Of a stretch of DNA of 64,000 nt, positions 10,723-20,300 are shown in pieces (within the stretch, counting starts at the first letter, position 1; each line of letters starts with the position of its first letter). The translations under genes were made by a program, and so were the position numbers. The DNA is from Pseudocercospora fijiensis CIRAD86. Its lineage: Eukaryota; Ascomycota; Dothideomycetes; Mycosphaerellales; Mycosphaerellaceae. The DNA is taken from the NCBI RefSeq assembly GCF_000340215.1, contig NW_006921541.1, positions 3,470,954-3,534,953 on the forward strand. The letters are read 5' to 3'. The notes below the pieces were generated by a model. It did not search any database and had not been told where the DNA came from. It was given only the letters and a program-made list of their open reading frames with translations.

Positions 10723-11374
10723 GTTACGACGCCTCGTAAGAAGGGACCTACTACTTCTGCGGGTCGCAACAAGATCGGAAATAAAGGAACGAGCACAGTA
10801 CATCAACGCAAGATAGCTGCTACTACTACCGCTAGCTCCGGTGCTAGAAAGGGCGTCGCGAGCAAGGCTCCGCGCAAGACAACGGCGGGCAAGGCTCTAC
10901 GCAAGACGACAACTAGCGCTTCTACTACTAGTAGCAATCGTACGAAGCGTCGATAGCACTTAGGAAGTAAGTCCTATTTATAGCCGGCAGCGTAGCCGGC
11001 AGCGTAGCCGGCAGCGTAGCCGGCATTCTTACTGTCTTTTTACTAATCCTTCTTTAGCCGTAGCCCTCCGTAAGATTCGGCAGTATTAGAAGAGTTCTAA
11101 GCTCCTAATCCGCAAAACTCCTTTCTAACGACTTGTTCGCGAAATTGCTTAGGATTATAGAATAGACCTTCGCTTCTAAGCCTCCGCGATAGGCGCCCTT
11201 TAAGAGGCTATAGAAGCCTACCTAGTTCGTATCTTCGAATATATGTTTCTCTTCTACCTCTTTTCGGACTATACTAATACTATTTTAGCGGTCAACCTTA
11301 TAGCTATCTACGCGAAGCGTATAACGATTATAGACAAGGATTTCAAAGCACTCGATCAGATCCTAAAAGGCTAG
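10723..11374 (+). pseudogene. Histone H3-like gene with canonical-type tail, three exons, inside the hAT
   Basis: Exon 1 (open from 10,723; ends 10,966) encodes a basic tail. Near 10,843-10,905 it reads ARK-4 residues-KAPRK-4 residues-KALRK, the spacing of H3 residues 7-27 (ARK...KAPRK...KAARK). Intron 1 is 10,967-11,057 (GTAAGT...TTTAG). Exon 2 (11,058-11,240) begins TVALRKIRQY and continues KLLIRKTPF*RLVREIA, DLRF*ASAIGAL and EAIEAYLVRIFE; each stop is CAG to TAG or CAA to TAA at a Gln conserved in H3. Intron 2 is 11,241-11,288; its donor is ATATGT, a G-to-A change of GTATGT. Exon 3 has NLIAIYAKRIT and KDFKAL and ends at a TAG at 11,372. The splice phases restore the H3 sequence exactly across both junctions. 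It looks like a host-derived H3 gene carried by the transposon. No ATG is visible at the 5' end. Confidence 0.85.
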
Positions 11375-11699
11375 AATATCTACATTCGAGATAGTAGTAG
11401 ATAGGATAGATGTACTAGTAGGAAGGATGTTCGTAGTGTCGTCTGCAAGCTTTTCTATATACGAAATGAGCCGCTATTATACGGCGCTGCATACCGCGCT
11501 CTAAATACTCTCTAAGTATATATATATAGTACAGTATGCTTTATTAGCCGTACGGAATAGAAGTCTCCTAAAATCCCGTTAGTACTAAGGAGTAAAAAGG
11601 CCGGCTACGCTGCCGGCTACGCTGCCGGCTACGCTACTAGCTACGCTGCTAGGTTTTTCAAAGAACTAAAAGAAGATAGACATTCCGGTTGATTTATAT
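11375..11699. other. Non-coding stretch with a GCCGGC array
   Basis: Contains a run of GCCGGCTACGCT units at about 11,600-11,650, which matches in sequence the GCCGGC units at 12,469-12,490. No gene is seen. Some codons after the H3 stop could be a read-through extension if that TAG was TGG. Confidence 0.5.
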
Positions 11700-12238
11700 T
11701 AGTTTAGATTTTTATAAAAAGAAAACAGGGAAAAATAAGGAAGGTTGAAGAGCCTAATAGTCATAGTTATAGGCACTATCCCTGTTTTCTAGAGCATATT
11801 ATACACCTGCCTTCGCAACTCCACCTAATACTCCCTCTAAATATCCTTATACTCTACCTACTAGAAATTCAACTAGGTACCTAGACCTACAGCTGCCTCT
11901 ATATCTTTTACTATCTTCTATAGGTTAAAGGCCTCTTCTATAGCAGCCTCTACCTCCTTATATAACACGAAGTCACTACCTGCCCCACCCTTTATATCTC
12001 CCAAATAACTAAGAGTTCTAAGGAACGAACTAGCATTCGGCCTTAGTATAGCGAGTGACTAGTAGAACGTTCTATAGAGCTGCCTTATAGCTCTTTTATA
12101 TACTGTACCGATACCGAGGGAGGAGCTATCCTAGTACTTAATGTTGTCGAATAGTTCGGTAGGAAAGTGTATAAACTTCTTAAGGAGGAGGACTTCTAGG
12201 GAAATCGATGAGTTCTGCCTAGATCTGGATAAAGACAT
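11700..12238 (-). pseudogene. Minus-strand ORF of the hAT, unrecognised
   Basis: From an ATG at 12,238 the minus frame runs about 160-180 codons, broken only by TAG at likely Trp/Gln codons. It encodes a mainly helical, mixed-charge protein with no domain I recognise. TG/CA dinucleotides are partly retained here. It points inward from the right TIR, convergent with the plus-strand genes, a layout seen in multi-gene transposons. Confidence 0.4.
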
Positions 12239-12646
12239 TCTGCTAAGCAGTTAGGGAATTGAACCGTAAACGAAAGGATGAAATTCATACCTAAGGAGTG
12301 CAGTTTCCGAACTGAACTATAATGCCTTGTGTGTGTATGTGTGTGCTTTTGATTAGTTAGTGCCCTTAGCTGATTGTCTATAGATTTGAGGTTATATAAG
12401 TACCTTTATACAACTACGTAGCCTAAGTAGGATTCGAAAATTCTATGAGTACTAAGGACTAAAAATGCCGGCTACGCTGCCGGCTACACTGCTAAGTCTT
12501 ACAAAGGGCTTGCTTAAAGCTACGTATACATTCGTACACTTCTTAAAAACCGATAAATTATATAGTTCGAACCAGCTACTTATGTGGTTGCTTAGCAAAC
12601 CAACCCAAACCAAACTAGAGTTTCGGCTTAGCAAACCAAACCAAAC
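12239..12646. other. hAT right subterminal region
   Basis: It holds a GT-rich patch (12,330-12,350), a GCCGGCTACGCTGCCGGCTAC pair at 12,469-12,490, and the AACCAAACCAAACC-rich subterminal zone (12,590-12,650) that mirrors the GGTTTGG/TTCGG zone at the left end. No gene is supported; the short frames on both strands across it are mirror images of the subterminal repeats. Confidence 0.6.
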
Positions 12647-12670
12647 CAACCCGAACTACTGCGGGGTCTA
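12647..12670 (-). repeat. Right terminal inverted repeat of the hAT
   Basis: The reverse complement begins TAGACCCCGCAGTAGTTCGG, matching the left end with one difference (G/A, a RIP-type transition). CTCCTTAT follows at 12,671. Confidence 0.8.
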
Positions 12671-15600
12671 CTCCTTATCGTAGATATCGTAATTGCATTC
12701 CGCGGAGGATATTTTCTTAGAAAGGTAGGCTACGGGCAGCTACGTATCTTCCGGGGTCGTTCGTTAAAGGAGAACGGCGCTAGTTATACCGTCGGAAGTA
12801 TCGGTTTCTAGGCGCGTTTCTTTATCGAAGTCGAAGTACTATAGGATCGGTACGGTCGTAAAACTTTGCCGTAACTAGTCGAAGGCTTCTTAATAGGCCG
12901 GTAACTATTTAAATTTGACGTCTTTCCGCGTAAGTGCTATAAGTAGACGGGCGATTCCGCTAAAATTCCGTATAAATCTCCGGTAGAAGTTAGTAAAACC
13001 GAGGAAGCCCTAGACTTCTTTTACGTTTCGTAGCACTCCCTAGTTTAGAACGGCTTCGATCTTGCCGGGATCTATTCGAATACCTTCTAAAGAGACAATA
13101 AGGCCGAGGAATTTCACCTCTTACTTATAGAATTCGCACTTATCGATATCGATATATAGTCCGGCTTCTACGAGTTTCTTAAGTACCTTTTCGATATATT
13201 CGTAGTGTTCCGCTTTCGTTTTGCTATAAATTAGGATGTCGTCTATATACGCCGAGACGAAGGCGTCTAGGAATTCTTTAAGCGTATCGTTAATATATAA
13301 TTAGAACGTGCTAGGTCCGTTATAGAGCCCGAACGGCAAGACTAGGTATTTAAAAAGGCCGTAACGGGTTCGGAAGGCTATTAACTATTCGTCTCTCTCG
13401 GCAATACGGATTGCGTTAAAGGCGGCGATTACGTCGAGCTTAGTAAACTAGCGAGCCTTCGAAAGGCGTTCGAGCGTTTCGTTTATAAGAGGGATTAGGT
13501 AGCGGTTCTTTTTCGTTAACGCGTTAAGGCCCCGGTAGTCTACGTAGAAACGGAGACCTCCGCCGGGTTTCCGGGCAAACATAACTAGTACGGCTGCTTC
13601 GGAGGAACTAGGGCGGATAAAGCCCTTTTATAGGTTGTTTTTAAGGTATTTCTTTAGTACGAGGAGCTTATCTCGAGACATCGAGTAGAGAGGGCCGTAC
13701 GGCGGCGGCTTACCGTCGATTAGCTCGATTTTATAGTCGATACCTAGCCGGTACGGTAGTAGAATATCGGCGTTCTTCTTCGAAAACTAGTAGAGTCGGT
13801 ACTAATACTCCTTCGGTAGTTTCGTTCTTAGATCCGTTAGTTCTTCGTCGAACTTTCGGATAGCCTTCTCGATATCCTATATTATTATAGCGAAGATCTA
13901 AGTACGTTTATCGCGGGTAAGACGCGAGAAGGCAGCCGCGCTAATAGCGAATACGGTACGATCTCGGGGAGTATCGGAGGTAGAACTAGATTCGTTAAAG
14001 CAGTGCTTAGCGCAATGCTTGCTCGTAAAGGATAGAGATTCGGAGGCCTAGTCGATAACCGGGTTGTACTTTTTAAGCTAAGGAAGACTAAGAATAACGG
14101 GGTAAGTCTTCGGGAGTTTCGTAAGGAAAAACATAATGTGTTCGGTATACGGGCCGATAGTAATAGATAAGTAGCAGATCTAGGTTACCTTGCCGGCGGC
14201 CGCGGTCGTACCGTTAAATATTTCCAACTCCCGAGCGTACGTAAGGTCTTAGAACGTTAAGCCGAGCTCTCTCGTATAGTCGTAATCTATAAACGAGTAG
14301 CCGGTTACGCCGTTATTAATAAGAGCTATAGTTTTCAATAATTTCTTTTAATTTCCTATTAACGTTTCTACTACGAAAGGCTAGTAGACTAACTCTTTCT
14401 CTATAGCCGAGCTAGAGAAAGGGAAGGTAGTAGCAGATACTCTTAGTTTTAGAACGAATAAACCTTATAAGCGACTATATACAAGGTTTAAGCTTTTCCC
14501 TAGCCGCTCGGAGTAGCGCTAGCCGGTAAAGGCGTATCTAGAGTCGTAACATTCGCGGCGGCGACTCGCTATATCGTTAGCGTATTTAGCCGGCCGACGA
14601 GAGATAGGTAGAGGCGAGCAATATATCCTTTTACTCCGTAGTAGATACATTCTCCTACCGTACGGCGACGCTGCTTCTCTTCTTCCGAAAGCTTACTATT
14701 TACTAGAGGCGCGCGTAGACGGGCGCCGAGCGAGGTAGCGCTTAAGTCTATCGGATTAGCGGCAGGCTAGGCGCCTAGCGGTGTTAGGGCTATAGCCGGA
14801 GCTAGTACTAAAGCCGGCGTCTAAGCTGTCTATAACTTCGATAGTAGTGTAGCGAACGGCGACGTAAAGCGACCGGCATTCGTATAGGCGCCTCCGCGGT
14901 TAGCGATAATTTTCGCGAAGTTTCGAGTCGTATTATCGATACGCGTAAGTAAGGCGTATAGTTCGGTAATGTTTAGATTCTCCGTATCTTTATCGCGGAC
15001 TTATAGTATTATTTCTTCGCTAAGGCCGCGTACTAAGATCTACTTAGCGACGTCCGGGGGGTATTCGGCGTACCTAATCTCGTATTAGAAGGCGGTATAG
15101 TACTCTTAGTAGGTCTTATTTGCTTACTTAAGTTTGTCTAAGTTTAGGCGCGTAGTTTGCTTACGGTCGGGGTCGCCGAAACTAGCGTCGAGGGCCTTCT
15201 AGATAGTAGCCGTTATAGTTGTTTCTATATTTTCTAAGAGGCTACGGTAGGAATCGAGGGCGGAGCTACCGAGTAGAGAAAATATAAATCCGGTCTTTAA
15301 AGCTTTAGTCGGATAGTAGTCGGCGTTAGCGAGAAAGCGGATCTTAACCTATATCTTAAATTCTTCGTATACTTTACGCTTACCGGTAAAGCGTTCGGGG
15401 TCGCTTAGCTTCTTACTCTTATTCGAAGTAGGTATAAATAGGTAAGAAGCGGGTGCCGCGGCGCCTAGGCGAGCAGAGGCGAGCTGCGACTAGAGGCGGC
15501 CTACCTCGTCTTCTTTTTCCGCGATAGAAGCATTCGCGTCGCTAAGAGCCGTACTAAGGCTAGTACGGGAGACCGAGAGGAAACGAGTAGTATCTTTATA

Positions 15601-15760
15601 AGCCTTAAGCAGGTTAACGAGCAGTTCCGGGTCGGTAGCGTAGGCGTAATCTAGCTATTTGCGCGTAGCGGGGATTTCATTCTATACTAAGCTTAAAAAA
15701 TCGGGTACGTCGTTAGGTCTTATGTTTTAAATCTATTCGTCGGGCGTGTCTATCTTAATA
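12671..15760 (-). pseudogene. Chromovirus A gag-pol, 5' half: gag, protease, RT, start of RNase H (RIP-broken)
   Basis: On the minus strand the 5' part (about 15,700-14,500) is gag-like. Reverse transcriptase follows, with AYIDDIL near 13,262-13,236 as the YxDD active site. RNase H begins and is cut at the hAT junction, where D-I-Y-D-K-E codons end at 12,671. Stop codons are TAG/TAA at Trp/Gln. Together with 580-2,776 it makes one gag-pol of typical chromovirus length. Confidence 0.75.
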
Positions 15761-15907
15761 GAGGCGTTTTTTAAGGCAGTTCGTAATATAAGGGTTAGTA
15801 GCTAAGTAGTAAGAATATATACGAAACTTCGAACTAAACTAAAGGGAGTACTAAATCAATATAGCTACTATCTATATAAGACGAACTGCGAAGAAAGGAA
15901 GAAGGGT

Positions 15908-16487
15908 GCCTTAGAGGGAGAGCCCCTTCCTTAGTATTCCGCCCTGCGGCTGTCTAGCGCGTCCGACGCGTAAGCGCAAGTACGTATATCCGCTGTCTCG
16001 TAGCGCCGTTATCTCCTAGCTAACTTACGTAGCGCGCGTATACGAACTCGTTTAACCGCTCTTAAGTAAATATGTTTCTCCTAGCTCTTCCCTGCCTTCC
16101 GGTTCCTTCCTACTACTCGGATCTGTCCTACGACTCTATATATCTCGCTTACTATCGTCTATATATACGTACGCGTAGTTTAGTATAGTCCCGTCGTTCG
16201 TATGTTAATATATAACGTATTGTTCTGCTATATACGGCCTCCGCGGGAGTCCCTAAGATGTTACGTTATACGGCTAACTAGGCGACCTAGGCGTACTAGG
16301 CGTGCTAGGCGTACTAGGCGTACTAGGCGTACTAGGCGTACTAGGCGTACTAGGCGTACTAGGCTAACTAGGCGACCTGCTTCGCTAGGGGCCCCTACTA
16401 CTAAGGCAACTTAAATCCGACATTACTTTATAGTATAGCGGCTAGCTTATAGGACTTGTCGGTGCTTTCTAGGCAGCTACTATAACA
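15908..16487 (-). repeat. 5' LTR of chromovirus A
   Basis: It starts (plus strand) TGCCTTAGAGG and ends ...TATAACA. In element orientation it therefore begins TGTTATAG and ends ...CA, the TG...CA rule of LTRs. It contains a shorter copy of the 9-bp minisatellite (16,277-16,377) and abuts the 11-bp array. Confidence 0.8.
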
Positions 16488-16572
16488 AAGTAAAAGATAA
16501 GTAAAAGATAAGTAAAAGATAAGTAAAAGATAAGTAAAAGATAAGTAAAAGATAAGTAAAAGATAAATAAGA
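16488..16572 (+). repeat. 11-bp minisatellite (AAGTAAAAGAT)n, left part
   Basis: About seven copies of AAGTAAAAGAT, ending in TAAGA (16,568-16,572), the left target duplication of chromovirus B. The same array resumes at 32,049, so B inserted into the middle of it. Confidence 0.9.
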
Positions 16573-16864
16573 TATAAAGATTTCGGCATCGAGCTAATAG
16601 GATCGGTCTTCCTCGCTAGGGGTGCGACGAGCCGAACTTTAGCTAACAGACCGGGGTCCGACGGCGGACCCCCGGCAGGCTACGTCGCTTAAGCCTATAA
16701 AGGCTACGTCGCTTACCCCTATTCGTAGGGATAAAAAAGAGCCTACGACCCTCCTCTTCCTTAGATTCTTTAGGATTATTCTAGTATTGCGAATAGAGGC
16801 TATTATATTGCTATATAACCTAATACTCGTCTTATATACCCTTACTTCTAACGATATCCTAATA
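16573..16864 (+). repeat. 5' LTR of chromovirus B
   Basis: It matches 31,752-32,043 with only scattered transitions. It contains the direct repeat GGCTACGTCGCTTA twice (near 16,678 and 16,702). TSD TAAGA lies immediately upstream. Confidence 0.9.
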
Positions 16865-16904
16865 TAATAATCCTCAAACCTTTCTACTAAGGGTAGCAGT
16901 CCGA

Positions 16905-17250
16905 TATTACAGATCTGATTAGTTAGAGTCCTTATATAATCTTAGAGCGACGCTAAGACTAGTAGGCTAAGCTATCGCTCTATCTTACTAGGAGCGATAG
17001 GAGCGGTCGAGAGCGATAGCGTCGCTTACGTCGCTTACGACTACAGACAAGATGTCTCCTTTATATTTAGGAACGCCGGAATACCCTTATAGCTCGAGGC
17101 GTTCAACTTATATTACCTACTTACTAATTGGAATTACCTTTATACTAATTATTCTGTCTCTGCCTCCCGCTTATATTAGCCTCTCTAAAGAAGCCTCGGC
17201 TTGCACGTAATAAGAAGTTACTTAACGATCTATCGCGAGTAACTATAACA
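16905..17250 (+). repeat. 5' LTR of chromovirus C
   Basis: Aligned gap-free with 23,457-23,802 at a constant offset of 6,552. Differences are transitions such as A/G at the GATCT start. Confidence 0.92.
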
Positions 17251-17359
17251 CTTTAAACGCCCTTAGGATAAGTGCCTTATTACAAGTCGGAAGGGGAACT
17301 CCCGCCCCTAGCGAGATAGGCAGTACTCGACGTACTACCTCTAGTGCTAGTAATGTACT

Positions 17360-20300
17360 CGGAACCTATACTAGAAACGATTCTCTTAAGATCGGAAAGC
17401 TAGACTTTTATTACGGCGACCGAGACAAGTTCGATACCTAGGTTAGCTAAATAGATATATATTTTATATTTAACTAGGTTTAAGATAACTTAAAGCTAGT
17501 CTTCGTAACGACGTTTATACGAGGTAGGGCTTAGTATTAGGTTAAACTATTTCTTAGGACCTATCTAGATAGCAACGGGACCGACAATTCGGATAGAATC
17601 TTCGTAAGCTACGAAAATCTTAAGCGTGCGATAAAGAAGGTCTTTAGGTCTTCTAACGAAGTTGCTACCGTAGTTAGGGTTATCTAACATTTAACTTAGA
17701 AGGGGTTATATACTAATTACGCCGCTAAATTTTAGGAATACGCCTAACTTACGGATTAGGACGACGAAGCTCTTATAATAATGTATCGGCGAGGTCTTAA
17801 GGATAACGTTAAAGACGAGCTTATACGCGACGGTAGAAAAATAGATAATATAGGAATATTAGTTAAGGTTACGATCGATCTCGACGATAGGCTCTACGAA
17901 CGAGCTTTAGAACGACGTTACGATTCTAAGACTTCTAGAAAAGCTGGTTATACTCCTAGATACGATAATAGACGAAACTATAGTACCTACGATAAACTAA
18001 AGGGGAATAACTACTACAGTACGCAACTAATAGAGCTAGACGCTACCTAGAAGGGTCGAGCAATTAAAGGAAGAAAAGGCAAGAGTTCGCCTAAGAAAGT
18101 AGGAAGATTAACTTACTATACGTATAGCAAGGAAGGCTATATAGCACGGAACTGCCGCGGCAAGAATATAGTGCGACGCGAATAGTTTAATATAATATAA
18201 CGAAAGGACTCGGGCAGAGAAGGCTACCGAATAGTAGTAGAGCTATACTCTATTAATAACGCGCCGAGGACCTACGTAGAGGTCGTAAAGAAAGAGCTAC
18301 GACAAATCTATATAATAGCACGACGACAAGAACCTATATATAGAACCCTTTACTAGAGATTCTGTTACGACGACTAATACTAAATTCATTATTCTACTAA
18401 AGTAGAAGCAGGATTCTTCCCTTAGATTAGGCGACTCGTACGAGAAGATACGAAATCCTAGTTAGAAGAAGAAACGATTAATAAATCTTGCTTAGATACC
18501 GACGATAAAGAAAACCGAGATCCGGAAGCTTTATTCCCTTCCGGGGAGGAGTTAGGAGCTATCCTAGAAGTACCGGAGTCCTCTTAGCAAGAGGAGGAAT
18601 AGTAAGAAGATTTAGAAGGAAGTCTAGATACCGAGGAAGAAACTACGAATAAAGAAAGTAAAGACGAATTCGGGATTAACGACAATACGATCCTTACGTT
18701 TATAATAGATGCACCTATAGTAGCGCGAACAATCGCCTTATATCTAGTACGCAAATACGAGGAAATGTTTCTAAAGGTTAACGGATAACGGAAGGTCGAT
18801 CCTATCTAATTTAATTATTTCTAGATAAGCTTACGGGCAAAATTCTAGAATTACCCCTAGATACCTATAGACTATACGTACTATAACTTTATTACGGAGC
18901 GAGTACCGATAGGAAGTATAATTACGCCCTACGGATACGTCCTACCCGACGAAAGGACGATTATTACTTAAGATATACGTTAGACGGTCTAGCGATTAAA
19001 TTAGCAATACCGAAAGGCTATAGTAGCGTAGGGACGGGATGTATATAACGATACCCTCGAGGAAAAATTATATACCGAAGAAGCACGAACGGTAGGACTA
19101 CGGATCCGTAACTAGTTAGAATAACGTTAGGCTACTAATTAGTCGGGAAACGGACTAACTCTCTAGATTAGAGCGTTCTAAGAGAGTTCCTTAATATCGA
19201 AAGCGCTTAAGCATTAATAGCAGTCTTCCGTACGAAAGTTATCGTTAACGGGCACCCGACGAGTACATTAATAGATTCCGGAGCGAGCGGGAACTTTGCC
19301 TCTAAATTATTCGTTAAAAGCCGAGGGATCGCAACCCGAAGTAGAAGAGAAGGAGCGTATAAACTTATAGCAGTAGATAGGTCACCGCTACCTAGTATAG
19401 AACGAGAAACGATACCGTTACTACTAGCTATCTAATAGCACTACGAGGAGATTATCTTAGATGTTACTAACATAGCTAGTTATAACATTGTATTAGGCAT
19501 ACCTTAGTTAAGAAAGCATAACCTAGTTGTAGACTAGAGAAAAGGAGTACTTACATTTAAGGAATGCGACTATATAATCGGCATTTAACCTATATAGCGG
19601 CAGCGTTCGTAGGCAGATAAGATTAACAAACGTAGGGCGATTCGTAAGACGTTTACGTCGATAGGAATTACGGAGAACCGTATTCAACCCGGATCGATAC
19701 TACCGTTAGGTTAGGAGGGTTATAATAATAATTACGGGAAGGATAGAAGTTATATACTATCGAAGAATGAAACTAGAATCTCGGACTTAGACATTCCTAA
19801 AGAGTATACTAAGTAGAAGCGACTCTTTAAAGAGGAGAGAGGCAAGGCAGCCTTACCTAAACACTAACTATAGGATTATAAAATACACTTACAGCCTAGG
19901 AAAGAGCCTCTATAGGGACCCTTATACGTAATGTCTAAGAAAGAGCTTAAAACCCTAGACAAGTAGCTAAAAGAGAAATTAGAAAAAGGCTAGATACGGA
20001 AGTCGACATCCTCGGCAGCCTTACTAGTAATATTCGTTCCGAAAGCCGGATTAGACGAAGGACGGCTAGTAGTCGATTTTAGACGACTTAACGATATTAC
20101 AATTAAGAATCGGTACCTACTACCGAACATCGAAGAAATGCAAGACCGATTAACTAGATTAGACTAGTATACGAAGATTGACCTACGCGATGCGTTTTAC
20201 GCAATACGTATAGCAGCTAGATACAAATAGATAACAGCATTCCGAACAAGATATAGGCTTTACGAATTCTTAGTTATACCTATAGGACTTACAAATGCCC

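Larger units (their letters stand above)
2777..12670 (+). mobile_element. hAT DNA transposon (9.9 kb) carrying histone H3-like genes
   Basis: Imperfect terminal inverted repeats start TAGACCCCGCAGT(G/A)GTTCGG at both ends (2,779 onward and the reverse complement ending at 12,670). The direct repeat CTCCTTA(A/T) at 2,769-2,776 and 12,671-12,678 fits the 8-bp hAT target duplication, with one mismatch and a 2-nt slip on the left. The interior holds a hAT transposase, an accessory ORF, two histone H3-like genes and a minus-strand ORF. This is far longer than ordinary hATs (about 3-5 kb), so cargo capture is likely. It interrupts the RNase H codons of chromovirus A and therefore inserted after it. 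Everything shows RIP, though 10,440-10,960 and 11,800-12,450 are less affected. Confidence 0.8.
1..16487 (-). mobile_element. Ty3/gypsy chromovirus A, minus strand, split by a hAT insertion
   Basis: Two near-identical terminal blocks (1-579 and about 15,908-16,487) are its LTRs; the left one is cut by the window edge. Read on the minus strand, the interior runs gag, reverse transcriptase (YIDD motif near 13,240-13,260), RNase H, integrase and a chromodomain-like segment, the order of Ty3/gypsy chromoviruses. The 9.9 kb hAT at 2,777-12,670 sits inside RNase H. Without it the element is about 6.6 kb. All frames carry TAG/TAA stops at former Trp/Gln codons, the signature of RIP, so it is not autonomous. 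The target site duplication cannot be tested because the left end is outside the window. Confidence 0.85.

Noticed and set aside
12452..12683. Plus and minus frames across the hAT right end
   Set aside because: They cover the terminal and subterminal repeats and run through the insertion junction.
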